Below, piece after piece: positions 16,426-24,726 of a stretch of DNA of 55,695 nucleotides. How positions within the stretch are numbered: position 1 is the first letter of the stretch; each line of letters begins with the position of its first letter. The position numbers and the translations under genes were made by a program. Source of the DNA: Bin5 sp034428395 (GTDB lineage: Bacteria; Chloroflexota; Anaerolineae; Caldilineales; Caldilineaceae); contig DAOUHX010000020.1 of NCBI GenBank assembly GCA_034428395.1, positions 1-55,695 on the forward strand. Direction: 5' to 3'. The notes under the pieces were generated by a model. That model saw nothing but the letters and a program-made list of their open reading frames with translations. It made no database searches and had not been told where the DNA came from.

Positions 16426-17436
16426 TCAAACCGCCCTGAGCAAGACCCACATCGGCTTTTCGCCCACTTCACATACGTGCCTAGGAGCCAATTCGCCGCT
16501 CTCCGAGTCAACGGCATAGGAGGCAGCTTTGCCTGTGCCCTGCCCTGCAGCAACCAGGAACTTCCCGCTGGGGTCGATGTTGAAGACGCGGGGAACCGCT
16601 TCAGTTTGCTGCCATCCCCGCCGAGAGAGCGCGCCGCTGGCGCTGTCGACAGCAAAGACGGCTAAGCTGTCGTGGCCGCGATTCGAAACGTAGAGCGTGT
16701 AACCTGACGGGTGCAGATGGATCTGAGCGCAGGTGTTCTCTCCGGCAAATCCATCAGGCAGGGTCGAGAGTGTCTGGAACGACCGCAGCGCGCCGTCGGC
16801 GGCGCCGCCGTCAAAACGGTAAGCGGTAACGCTCGATCCATCCTCGTCCGAAGTGTAGACAAAACGCTGGTCCAATGAGAAGACGAAATGGCGCGGTCCT
16901 GCCCCGGCGGGGGCGTCAACAGTGCTGCCGGCCGGGTTCGGCGTGAGGCGGCCGCTACGCTCGTCGAACAGGAACTGAAAGAGACAGTTGGCGTCGAGCG
17001 GATGGGGAACAAACGCGTAGCGGTTGGTCAGATCGGTCTCGATACAGTGGGCGCGGGCCGCAGTTGCCGCCGTGCAGACCAGCTCCCCGACCGTTCCATC
17101 GGCCCCCAGTCTGTGAACGGTCACCTTGGCCGCGCCGTAATAGGCGGACAGCAGGAAGCGGTCGGTCTTGTCCGGCGCGACATAACAGGCATCGGCATCC
17201 AGCGATTTTCGGCCCAGCGGGCGCAGGCTGCCGTCCTGTTCGAACGCAAAGGCAGCCAGCTCGTCGCTGTCCCGCAAGGAGCAGTACAGGAACTGTCCGT
17301 TTGCGGCGGACGCCAGCGCGGAGGGGCCGCCATCTACAGCGATGTCATGCAGAAGCGTCAGGTGACCGTACCCATCCATTTCGTAGGCGAGAATCAGGTT
17401 GTCGCCGGCCGCAGTGATATATACGAAGGTACTCAT
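16426..17436 (-). CDS. Lactonase-family seven-bladed beta-propeller (6-phosphogluconolactonase YbhE type)
   Basis: A 336-residue protein made of repeated beta-propeller blades: GQFLYCSLRDSDELAAF, QRFVYTSDEDGSSVTAYRF, YTLYVSNRGHDSLAVF and GKFLVAAGQGTGKAASY are the recurring strands of the lactonase (PF10282) family. Family members hydrolyse 6-phosphogluconolactone or other sugar lactones. The conserved segments HPSGYTLYVSNRGHDSL and RHFVFSLDQRFVY are present. No oxidative pentose-phosphate gene is adjacent. A dehydrogenase that could supply an aldonolactone (the epimerase-type gene at 19501-20256) is in the neighbourhood but not in the same operon. There is no signal peptide, so it is probably cytosolic. 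Confidence 0.88.
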   Translation of the reverse strand: MSTFVYITAAGDNLILAYEMDGYGHLTLLHDIAVDGGPSALASAANGQFLYCSLRDSDELAAFAFEQDGSLRPLGRKSLDADACYVAPDKTDRFLLSAYYGAAKVTVHRLGADGTVGELVCTAATAARAHCIETDLTNRYAFVPHPLDANCLFQFLFDERSGRLTPNPAGSTVDAPAGAGPRHFVFSLDQRFVYTSDEDGSSVTAYRFDGGAADGALRSFQTLSTLPDGFAGENTCAQIHLHPSGYTLYVSNRGHDSLAVFAVDSASGALSRRGWQQTEAVPRVFNIDPSGKFLVAAGQGTGKAASYAVDSESGELAPRHVCEVGEKPMWVLLRAV

Positions 17437-17546
17437 TGTAGGCTGTCAATCTCCTGGTTTCGTGCTTGACTTGTGCGAACTGTTTGTCTGTTGTAGGGTT
17501 GGCGGGTTGGTCCCACTTTCGCTCCGCCAGAAGAGGTAGATAAGCA

Positions 17547-18518
17547 ATGAAAAAGAAAGTTTGGATGGAATGGCCTCTGCCGCCGGCGTTGATTGCGCGT
17601 CTCAGCGCTCTGGCGGAAGTCGTAACCGACGGCGACCTTGACAAGCTGCCAGGCTCCGATGTCATCTCAGGAATCGGCCGCTACTACGACGGCAATATGA
17701 TGGACCGGGTCGGGCCGAAACTGAAACAGATCGCCAAACCCGGCATCGGCCTGGACAACATAGACTTGGATGCGGCGACGGCGCGGGGCATTCTCGTATG
17801 CAACACGCCTGACGCGCCGTCTGAGTCTACCGCGGAGCATGCCGTCGCTCTGCTGATGGCCGTCGCAAAACGGGTGATGGTCGGTGATACACATTTGCGC
17901 GCGGGCGAAGGGATAGAGCGGTCAGATCTGCGCGGCACCGAGCTTCTGGGCAGGACTTTAGGCATTGTCGGGTACGGACGCATCGGCCGTCGTGTAGCTG
18001 AAATCTGTGGGCAAGGAATTAGAATGAAGGTAATGGTCTACGATCCGATTCTGCCCGACAATTTCGTCCTGCCCGCGGGCGTCGCGCGCGCCGATGAACT
18101 GGACACAATCTTTGCCGAAAACCGGTTCGTTACCCTGCATACTCCGCTCCTGCCGTCGACGAGGCACCTCGCCGACGAAAGGCGCCTGCGTCTGATGAGG
18201 CCAGGCAGCTACCTGATCAACGCATCGCGCGGCGGCGTGGTCGATGAGGCCGCGCTGATAAAAGTGCTTCGCGAGGGTCACCTTGCCGGCGCGGGACTGG
18301 ACGTGTTCGATCCGGAGCCGCCGCTGGCCGACAATCCTCTTCTGGGAATGAGAAACGTCGTCGTGACGCCGCACATCGCCTCCAATACCGATGCTGGAAT
18401 CGATGCGATGCAGGCAGGAACTGTAGAAAACATCGAGCGCGTGCTACAGGGCGAAAGGCCGCCGTGGATCGCCAATCCGCAAGTGTGGCCGGGCCGGATG
18501 GAGCAGAACCGCGCGTGA
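17547..18518 (+). CDS. D-isomer-specific 2-hydroxyacid dehydrogenase
   Basis: An NAD-dependent dehydrogenase of the phosphoglycerate/hydroxyacid family, 323 residues. The Rossmann motif GIVGYGRIGRRVAE is near residue 137. The catalytic Arg lies in INASRGGVVDE, the Glu in FDPEPPL and the His in VTPHIAS. It lacks the ACT regulatory domain of full-length SerA enzymes, so it could be a short 3-phosphoglycerate, glyoxylate/hydroxypyruvate or other hydroxyacid dehydrogenase. It is divergent from the lactonase gene across about 110 bp and convergent with the creatininase-family gene. Confidence 0.9.
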   Translation: MKKKVWMEWPLPPALIARLSALAEVVTDGDLDKLPGSDVISGIGRYYDGNMMDRVGPKLKQIAKPGIGLDNIDLDAATARGILVCNTPDAPSESTAEHAVALLMAVAKRVMVGDTHLRAGEGIERSDLRGTELLGRTLGIVGYGRIGRRVAEICGQGIRMKVMVYDPILPDNFVLPAGVARADELDTIFAENRFVTLHTPLLPSTRHLADERRLRLMRPGSYLINASRGGVVDEAALIKVLREGHLAGAGLDVFDPEPPLADNPLLGMRNVVVTPHIASNTDAGIDAMQAGTVENIERVLQGERPPWIANPQVWPGRMEQNRA

Positions 18519-18593
18519 ATCAGTTTCGGCGCCGCGGGGAACCGCTTGGCTGAACCGCTGGCGCCGGCCTCGGCAGTAACTCGCGGCAAGCGC

Positions 18594-19415
18594 TTACCAG
18601 CGAATACCGCGCTGGACAGGCGCGGAGTGCTGGTCGGAGCGTTCAGCAATCGGCCAGTTGCGCCACTCTTCAACTACGGCGATCAACCCCTCGACCGCCG
18701 CCTCAAAGATGATCTTCCCCTTCTCCGCGGTTGCCTTGGTGGGATCGCCGTGGACGCCCAGCCGTGTCCAGCGTCCCCAGAAATCGTTGAAGCGTACCGG
18801 GTTCGTGTACACGCTGTCCGAGCTGACAAAGCGGCCGCGCACGTCATCGTCGGCCTCGGCCTTGTCCATCTGCACGCGCTCAGGCGCCAAATGGAGGTAA
18901 AGCGAAGTCTCAAACTCGTCGGCATGGGCCATTACTTCGGTCTCTTTGACCTTGTTGAAGGCTTCCATGGCCAGGCCGAAGTAGCCCAGCGCGCCGCAGA
19001 TTGAATCGGTCTCCAATACGGTTTTACGCGCCACGAGATCAATCAGCGGCGTGTTTGATCCGTGGCCGTTGACCAATAGAATCTTCTCGAATCCGTGGTA
19101 GGCGACGCTCTTTGTGATGTTCAGACAGAAGGCAATGAAGACGTCGGGCTCGATATGTATCGTGCCCGGGAAGTCGATGTGGTGCAGGTTCAAACCGTAG
19201 GAGATGGGAGGCAACACGAGAATCTTGTCTGACGCGCGGCGGCCCGCCTCCAGGCAGACCGATTCGCAAAGGAACACATCGACGTCTAGGGGGAGGTGGC
19301 GGCCATGCTGTTCCGTGGAGGCAACCGGCAGCAGTACGACCTTCTGCGCTGCGATGGCCTCGTTCATTTCAGCCCATGTCAGGCGGTTGTAACGGTGTTC
19401 GGTAAGATGATCCAT
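18594..19415 (-). CDS. Creatininase-family amidohydrolase
   Basis: A 273-residue member of the creatininase (PF02633) family, which includes metal-dependent amidohydrolases such as creatininase, MftE and the riboflavin-pathway FAPy deformylase. The metal ligands are visible as Glu and His in ASTEQHGRHLPLDVD, the Asp in the same segment, and the His of VNGHGSNTP. The C-terminal half is Asp/Glu-rich. The true substrate cannot be told; no mycofactocin or creatine genes are nearby. The start is ATG 19415. Confidence 0.88.
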   Translation of the reverse strand: MDHLTEHRYNRLTWAEMNEAIAAQKVVLLPVASTEQHGRHLPLDVDVFLCESVCLEAGRRASDKILVLPPISYGLNLHHIDFPGTIHIEPDVFIAFCLNITKSVAYHGFEKILLVNGHGSNTPLIDLVARKTVLETDSICGALGYFGLAMEAFNKVKETEVMAHADEFETSLYLHLAPERVQMDKAEADDDVRGRFVSSDSVYTNPVRFNDFWGRWTRLGVHGDPTKATAEKGKIIFEAAVEGLIAVVEEWRNWPIAERSDQHSAPVQRGIRW

Positions 19416-19500
19416 GGGTGTGTCCAGGCATATCTGGTGGGAAACTGAAGGACGGTCGATGACTCAGGAGGGGGGAAGGCAGGATACTGAGGGCGGCGCT

Positions 19501-20256
19501 TCAACGGTAGGTCTCGGCCTCATCCTGAGGATCGTAACCGACGACTTCGCGCGCATGGGAGATGTCGCGATAGCCCCACTTGTTCCTGGAAACAGCGTAG
19601 AATATATCATACTTCAGCTCCGCTGGCGCTTCGATGCACCGTTCCACCATTTGGCTGATGTCTCGCTGGCTGCACCAGACGGAAAACTGGCGCGCGTCGG
19701 TTGGGCGATCCGCCTGGTTGACCAGCCCGATCCGCAAACAGATGACCGACATGTCCGAACTGTCGGTGACATGCCAGGCGAGGGCTTCTCCCCATACCTT
19801 GGTCGCGCCGTAGACGCCGGTGGGGCGTACGGGCGTCTCGTGCGTGACCATGGGCCACGGTTTCATCACCATGTCGTAGTCGCCGCTCACCAGCGCGCGG
19901 TATGGCTGTACCTGCTCCCATCCGGAGATTGTCGAACCGCTGCTGGCGTAGACCACGCGCCGTACGCCGGCCTGGCGCGCTGCCTCAAAGACATTGTATG
20001 TGCCGATCAGATTCGGGTCGCGGACGCGCTCCCACGGATCGCGCCCGCGCGCAGACGCGGCCAGATGGACAACGGTATGCTGATCTTCAAATGCGGATCT
20101 GATGGCCTCGAATTCGGCAATGTCGGCCTGGACAGTCGGCACTCCGGGCACAAGGCTGCGGTTGAGCGCGGTCAACTCGTAAAGCCCTTCCAGCCGCTTC
20201 CGCACTGCCCCGCCAATAAGACCGCTCATGCCGGTTACGAGAATTCGCTTCGTCAT
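19501..20256 (-). CDS. NAD-dependent epimerase/dehydratase family protein (possible uronate dehydrogenase relative)
   Basis: An extended-SDR protein of 251 residues with the cofactor motif TGMSGLIGG at residues 7-15, VVHLAAS, the catalytic-type Ser in YASSGST and the YxxxK motif in VYGATKVWGE. Its short length and wording resemble uronate dehydrogenase-like members of the family, which oxidise hexuronates to aldarolactones, but this is only a suggestion. Start ATG 20256 has GGAGGG 10 nt upstream. It is on the same strand as the creatininase-family gene, 86 bp before it, so they may be co-transcribed. Confidence 0.85.
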   Translation of the reverse strand: MTKRILVTGMSGLIGGAVRKRLEGLYELTALNRSLVPGVPTVQADIAEFEAIRSAFEDQHTVVHLAASARGRDPWERVRDPNLIGTYNVFEAARQAGVRRVVYASSGSTISGWEQVQPYRALVSGDYDMVMKPWPMVTHETPVRPTGVYGATKVWGEALAWHVTDSSDMSVICLRIGLVNQADRPTDARQFSVWCSQRDISQMVERCIEAPAELKYDIFYAVSRNKWGYRDISHAREVVGYDPQDEAETYR

Positions 20257-20383
20257 GGTTCGTTTCCCTCCGACCGCCATATTGGCAAGCTACTCTGGCA
20301 AGTTGCGGCGTCCCGCAAACGCCCCCACGTCGAACGGACCGTGAGATGTGAAACACCGGACGCCTCGCCGATTGGGAGGATTG

Positions 20384-21097
20384 TTATTCCGTCAACAGGA
20401 TTCGACCGCAGGAGGGGCAGTTGAGAAGTTCGTCGCTATAGCGGACGTTGTTGAGGATGCCCACAGCGACCTGCGTGTGGCAGGCGCCGCACACCTCCTC
20501 CTCCAATCTGGCCACGGCCACGCCGTTCTTACGCCGACGCAAATGTTCGTAGAGCTCCAGATTGTCTTCGGAAAGATGCTCCGACACCTTTTGCCGCGCC
20601 CTCTTCAGGTAGACGTACTCTTTCTTGCGCTGGTCTGTCTCGGCCTCGATTGCAGCCTTGCGTTCGGACCACAGTTGCTCTTTCTCGTCAAGCGTTGCGC
20701 GCTTCTCCTGCAATGAACCCTGAAGTGAATCAACCATCACCAGGCGTTCCACGCTCTTGTCTTCAAGTTCAGTTCGCAGCGCCTTCATGGAGTCGATGCT
20801 GGACTGAAGAGCCTCTAGCTCTCTGGGATTGCTGAGCTCACCGCTCATCAGGTTTTGCTCGGATTCGCGTATGCGTTCCGTTAGCGTGCGCGACTCCAGT
20901 TCCAGGTCCTGCTGTTCAGTACGCGCGGCGTGAAGCTCCTCATCAATTGTTTGGGCCTGCTCACGCAGTGCAATCAGTTCAGCCGAACCTTCGGACTCCC
21001 TGCGCAGCAGGAGCAAGCGGCGCCGTATTTTGTCGTACATAGTGTCGATTTCGTGCATCTTGAGCAGTGCGACTTTGGCGTCCACATTCTTCCCCAT
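20384..21097 (-). CDS. Coiled-coil protein with C-terminal C4 zinc ribbon (zf-RING_7 / CT398-like)
   Basis: About 237 residues. Roughly the first 175 form a long helical hairpin coiled coil rich in Leu, Glu and Arg. The last 50 hold a zinc ribbon with CGACH and LNCPSCGRIL (two CxxC pairs). This is the PF02591 architecture, found in many bacteria and proposed to bind nucleic acid or act as an adaptor; the function is unsettled. The start is uncertain: ATG 21097 (MGKNVDAKVALLKMHEID) fits the family, but a TTG at 21175 would add 26 residues. It precedes a long gene-poor tract. Confidence 0.85.
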   Translation of the reverse strand: MGKNVDAKVALLKMHEIDTMYDKIRRRLLLLRRESEGSAELIALREQAQTIDEELHAARTEQQDLELESRTLTERIRESEQNLMSGELSNPRELEALQSSIDSMKALRTELEDKSVERLVMVDSLQGSLQEKRATLDEKEQLWSERKAAIEAETDQRKKEYVYLKRARQKVSEHLSEDNLELYEHLRRRKNGVAVARLEEEVCGACHTQVAVGILNNVRYSDELLNCPSCGRILLTE

Positions 21098-21338
21098 TGC
21101 AGTTCCGTTGTTCGCTAGTGCGCCTCGCGCCCTCTCCTCATTTTGTCGGCAAAGGTGTTTCAAACTTTCGAACAAGACGCCGAGAATTCGACAAAAAGGT
21201 TGGCGGCCGCGGATGGCGTAGCCGGTGCGTCTCGAGCCTGTGGTGACGAATGCCGCCTCCGTGCTGAGGCCGAGGGGCTATCGGGTATTCTTTATCATAA
21301 CATTCCCGCGCCCAATCTGGCAAAAGGAAGCTTACAGT

Positions 21339-21600
21339 GGGTGCATCGCAAAGTAGAGATGCATACTCCTATACCTTGGGTTGCAACCAAGTCATAGCCG
21401 TTCCCTGCTGTTCCTGGCCACTATCCACTGACCACTGGCAACTGACCACTAGCAACTGACCACTGGCAACTGCCGTTGGACGGTCGGGCCGTTCCGGCCC
21501 TCCCTTGTGCGGGGGGACACCCCCCGCAACGCCCCCCTGTAGTGATGCCACCGTTCCTGCGCGTCACCAGCTCGTCGCCAGCCGAGACCCGGTTCGACCA
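21339..21600 (+). repeat. Dispersed intergenic repeat, copy 1
   Basis: This segment is homologous to 49910-50163. The shared parts are, in order: a GGGTGCA start, a CC(C)TGC..TTCCTGG block, an array of heptamers, a nearly identical 65-bp core (21475-21539), and a 33-bp block (21548-21580) matching 50131-50163 with a few substitutions. The core contains TGCGGGGGG-ACA-CCCCCCGCA (21508-21528), a perfect 9-bp hairpin kept in copy 2 with a different loop base. A second hairpin, TGCATC..GATGCA, lies near the left end (21342-21363). No transposase is present and no reading frame looks coding. Confidence 0.8.
21418..21473 (+). repeat. Tandem array of 14-bp (2 x 7) repeats
   Basis: Four consecutive 14-bp units of the form CCACTGGCAACTGA (units at 21418, 21432, 21446 and 21460), each made of two heptamers close to CCACTGR. 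They lie inside dispersed repeat copy 1. Confidence 0.85.
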
Positions 21601-21627
21601 GCTCCCACCGTCCCCACCGGTTCCTCG

Positions 21628-21669
21628 CCACTGTCAACCGGCCACTGGCAACCGGCCACTATCCACCGC
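21628..21669 (+). repeat. Second tandem array of 14-bp repeats
   Basis: Three units of the form CCACTGGCAACCGG (at 21628, 21642 and 21656). It is the same design as the array 155 bp upstream but with CCGG in place of CTGA at each unit end. Both arrays are preceded by TTCCT[GC]G. Confidence 0.8.
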
Positions 21670-22690
21670 AGTACTGAAATCCGCTCCCGCCGTCCCCTGC
21701 AAGAATCTCCAAAACGTGCTATACTGCAAGGTCCAGCCCGAACACACCCAGGCTGGACCCGAACGCGCCGCATCGCACAACGGCCCGCCCACCATGCCCA
21801 GGCCACAAACCATGTCGACCTGCTCCCAACCGAACGTCCGAATCCTGCCCCAAGCGAACTTCGCTCCGGGCTCTGCCGGTAACAGCTCGAAATGCACAGA
21901 TCTGCCGTCCGCCGCGCCGCCCACCCACAGTGTAATGACACCCGCCATGCAGCCCATGCCGGCGCTGCCGGCACCCGGCTCTGTATCCTGTCACGAGAAG
22001 CACGCAGCTGTCGTTGTTTTGCGCACTTCCTGCGCTCAAAACGACATATTCTGCGCGTTTTCACGACAAAAACGACAGGGAACCGACAGCGGCCGTATCC
22101 TGCTACGAGAGTCCATGTCGATATCCTGTCACGAACAGCGAAGAAAATATTTTCAAAACAGGCCTAAACTGGTCACAACAGCGCATTCGATCCCCTTTCG
22201 ATACCCTGTCGATACCCGATTTCCCAAAAATTCGCAGTCACTTTACGACACAATACGACGCTCTTGGGTCAATTCCGGACAGAATCGGCCGCATTCTTGC
22301 CTACATGCGCGGCTTCACCGACAAGGAGACTGGCGCCACGATTGACTTCGACCCTGATTTCGGCTCGCGCAGACGCAACGACCCGCAACGAGGTCCTCTA
22401 CTCACCCGAAAGGCCGGGTGCACCCATCCCTGCCACCGCCCAATCCGAGGCCGGAACACGCGTTAAGCAACGGATGAAACAAAAGGGTATCTGCCGGTCC
22501 TGTGATGGCGCCCATGCGATGCTCGCTCGCCGCGAACTCGTTTCCCGCCCCGCCGGCGGCGCACGGCGGAGTGTCGGAGTTTCAAACTCGGGCCTTCTTG
22601 GTTCATTTGGGTCAGTTTGGCGCATCGCACGCGTCCACGTGGTACCATTTTTGCGGAGGATGCGGGAGACAGTCCCAAAAAGAGTTGCTC
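21670..22690. other. Gene-poor region with inverted and direct repeats
   Basis: I find no convincing gene here; long open frames on both strands have low-complexity, Pro/Arg/Cys-rich translations. Structured elements are a perfect 9-bp hairpin GGTCCAGCC/GGCTGGACC at 21730-21759, an imperfect hairpin with GTTTTG/CAAAAC arms near 22015-22043, and direct repeats of TATCCTGTCACGA at 21984-21996 and 22122-22134 with a two-mismatch copy at 22096-22108. The stretch 22130-22260 is AT-richer than its surroundings. It may be an old decayed insertion or a long regulatory tract upstream of the pilin gene. Confidence 0.5.
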
Positions 22691-22718
22691 TTTGACTGGA
22701 TTTTCGTGACAATAGATT
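22691..22718 (+). promoter_or_regulatory. Putative promoter of the pilin-comF operon
   Basis: TTTGAC (22691-22696), 16 nt, TAGATT (22713-22718), about 80 nt upstream of the pilin start. TCGTGACA between the two boxes is the reverse complement of part of the TGTCACGA repeats upstream. Confidence 0.35.
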
Positions 22719-22795
22719 CTAGTTCCCGCGCTGTGCCATATGCTGCACGCGCTGATGCGCGCCCGGTCTGTGGCGGCAAAGGAGGGATTGCAGCT

Positions 22796-22993
22796 GTGTC
22801 GATGTTCAGGCCTTCTTCAGGTCGCGGCGGTCAGAGTTTTGTCGAATATGCGCTCTTGTTGATTCTTGTATCGATTGTCCTGCTCTCGATCCTGCTGATT
22901 CTTGGCAACGATCTGCGCACTTTCATCAGCGATCTGCTCCAGCGTTGGTTCCCTGCCACTGCGGAGGCATTTCGGGTGGGGTTGATGCTCTAA
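22796..22993 (+). CDS. Flp-type (type IVb) pilin-like small protein
   Basis: A 65-residue protein with a short basic, Gly-rich leader and the pilin junction GQSFVEYALLLILVSIVLLS. The Glu five residues after the Gly and the following 20-residue helix are the mark of Flp/TadE-like pilins. A short amphipathic tail (ISDLLQRWFPATAEAFRV) follows. Cleavage by a prepilin peptidase after the Gly is expected from family knowledge. GTG 22796 is favoured because GGAGG lies 10 nt upstream; ATG 22802 would be 16 nt away. No assembly ATPase, platform protein or peptidase is in the window, so it is an orphan pilin gene, followed directly by comF. Confidence 0.8.
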   Translation: MSMFRPSSGRGGQSFVEYALLLILVSIVLLSILLILGNDLRTFISDLLQRWFPATAEAFRVGLML

Positions 22994-23055
22994 ACCCTGA
23001 CCGCCCTTCAGCCGGCAGCCGCCTTCTGCATAGTATACGGACTCAACTTCGTCCC

Positions 23056-23805
23056 TTGATTGAACGCGTCCATTCATTCCTGCTCGAGTTGCTCTTTCCT
23101 CCCCGATGCGTCGGATGCAACCACAGCGGACAATCATTCTGTGACCGATGTGCCCAGGCAGTTCTGCCTGCGGAGCAAGCCCGATACTGTCGCAGTTGTG
23201 CATGCCCTCTGCCCTTGGCATTCGTCGCGAGCGGCGCGCCATGTCCGCAATGCCGTAGTCCGCTGGCATTCATTTGCGCGGCGACTCTGCACCTTCCGCC
23301 GCTTGTCGAGGCGATCCACACCCTGAAATATGAAGGCGGCGTGGAACTTGCTTTGCTGTTGGCCCGCTATTTGCGCGCAGTAACCCAACTTGAACCCTGG
23401 CCAGCAATAATGGCCCGGCTGGATGGAATCGTGCCTGTTCCATTGCATGGGGATAGATTGGCGGAGAGGGGATTCAACCAGTCGCTTTTGCTGGCTGACA
23501 GTTTCACGCGGGGCACCGGCATTCCGGTGATCGAAGGGGCCATCGCGCGTGTCAGGAGCACACCATCTCAGGTCGGGCTGCATGCGCGTGAACGCGCCGC
23601 CAATGTGAAGGACGCATTCAGCGCCGTTCCCGACCGTGTCCTGGGCAAAGCGTTGCTCCTGGTGGACGACGTCAGCACGACCGGTTCGACGATGTCAGAA
23701 TGCGCCGGGGCTTTGCGCGCGGCGGGAGCTGGAGCCGTATTCGGCCTGACGCTATCGCGGCCGGCTCGCAAGGAGGTTGAACTGATAGGCGCTTTGAAGG
23801 GGTAA
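23056..23805 (+). CDS. comF: ComF-family phosphoribosyltransferase-like competence protein
   Basis: About 249 residues. The N-terminal zinc-binding part has four Cys pairs: PPRCVGC, FCDRC, CRSCAC and CPQC. The C-terminal phosphoribosyltransferase domain carries the signature LLVDDVSTTGSTM. ComF homologues take part in natural transformation in several phyla and are assumed to act on incoming single-stranded DNA. The start is unclear: TTG 23056 leaves the usual dozen residues before LLFPPRC but has no good ribosome binding site, and the frame is open back to 22945, overlapping the pilin gene. Translational coupling to the pilin is likely. Confidence 0.88.
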   Translation: MIERVHSFLLELLFPPRCVGCNHSGQSFCDRCAQAVLPAEQARYCRSCACPLPLAFVASGAPCPQCRSPLAFICAATLHLPPLVEAIHTLKYEGGVELALLLARYLRAVTQLEPWPAIMARLDGIVPVPLHGDRLAERGFNQSLLLADSFTRGTGIPVIEGAIARVRSTPSQVGLHARERAANVKDAFSAVPDRVLGKALLLVDDVSTTGSTMSECAGALRAAGAGAVFGLTLSRPARKEVELIGALKG

Positions 23806-23835
23806 CGCTTCGTAGGTTTCCCCTGGCGGCCGCCG

Positions 23836-23864
23836 TTGGAGAACACGCTCAGCAGGCATACAAT
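23836..23864 (+). promoter_or_regulatory. Promoter of hpf
   Basis: TTGGAG (23836-23841), 17-nt spacer, TACAAT (23859-23864), placing the transcript start about 35 nt before the hpf start codon. Confidence 0.5.
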
Positions 23865-23906
23865 CGAGTCTGTTTACAACTGTTCACATAGATGGGAGAA
23901 CGAGAT

Positions 23907-24458
23907 ATGAAGCTGACTGTCCACGGGAAAAATGTTGCCATTTCGGAAAGAGTACAGGAGTATGTCGAGAAAAAGGTCGGCAGACTGGACAAGTACCTTC
24001 CACAGATAAGAGAAGCCAGGGCTGAGCTGGTGCGCAGCGAAACGCGTGCTTCCTCAGACCGCTACACGGCCCAGTTGACTGTCTGGACGAACCGCCAGAT
24101 ACTGCGCGCGGAGGAGTCGAGCGAGGACCTGTTCGCCTCGATCGATGCGATTGCCGACAAGATGTATCGCCAGATCGAGCGCTTCAAAGGACGGCGCTTC
24201 CATAGCCGTAGAAGAGACGCCGCGGCCGCGGCCGCAGCGGTCGATCTGTCGGCCACGCAGCTGCCGGAAGATCCGACGCTTATCGTTCGAACGAAGCAGT
24301 TTGTCGCCCAACCCATGCTGCCAGAGGAAGCGGTCGAACAGATGGAGCTTCTGGGCCACGACTTTTTCATCTTTTACAATGTCGATACCAGTTCGTTGAA
24401 CATCGTCTACGGGCGCAAGGACGGCCAATACGGTCTCCTGCAGCCGCGAGTTGCCTGA
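23907..24458 (+). CDS. hpf: Ribosome hibernation-promoting factor, long form
   Basis: Dimerises 70S ribosomes into inactive 100S particles in slow growth. The 183-residue protein has the N-terminal beta-alpha-beta RNA-binding domain (MKLTVHGKNVAISERVQEYV to about residue 100), an Ala/Arg-rich linker, and the C-terminal dimerisation domain with LPEEAVEQMELLGHDFFIF and NIVYGRKDGQYGLLQP. ATG 23907 is preceded by GGGAGAACGAG, giving better spacing than ATG 23892. It has its own promoter. Confidence 0.95.
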   Translation: MKLTVHGKNVAISERVQEYVEKKVGRLDKYLPQIREARAELVRSETRASSDRYTAQLTVWTNRQILRAEESSEDLFASIDAIADKMYRQIERFKGRRFHSRRRDAAAAAAAVDLSATQLPEDPTLIVRTKQFVAQPMLPEEAVEQMELLGHDFFIFYNVDTSSLNIVYGRKDGQYGLLQPRVA

Positions 24459-24726
24459 GCCCTGTCCAGCAGCCGCCGTAGGCTCGGGCTGCGGTAGCGA
24501 GGCTTGCGCGACTCTTCCAGTCTAATCATTCGCCGGACAGGAGATGGCGAAATTGGCTGGGCGCGCGTGTTGGTGCACAATGTTGCGGAGTGTCGTGCAC
24601 GGGTTGGCGTCCAACTCCGCTGAGGTTCTTGGCCCAAAGGTGCGCGTCACAAGGGGTGGCGCGCTTTTGTGTGCCTGAGTCCAATTGCGGTGCGCCCGCG
24701 CAGTAGGGGGAAAGCAGATCGCCGCG

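Noticed and set aside
21418..21669. CRISPR array
   Set aside because: Units are only 14 bp (two heptamers) and directly adjacent, with no unique spacers and no cas genes.
21634..21957. Minus-strand frame of 107 codons with a fairly protein-like translation
   Set aside because: It ends inside the second heptamer array and overlaps the 9-bp hairpin. Without homologues it cannot be told from chance in high-GC DNA.
21476..22345. Plus-strand open frame of 289 codons in the repeat region
   Set aside because: Its translation is rich in Pro, Ser, Arg and Cys with no recognisable domain. It begins inside the dispersed repeat core and runs through hairpins and direct repeats.
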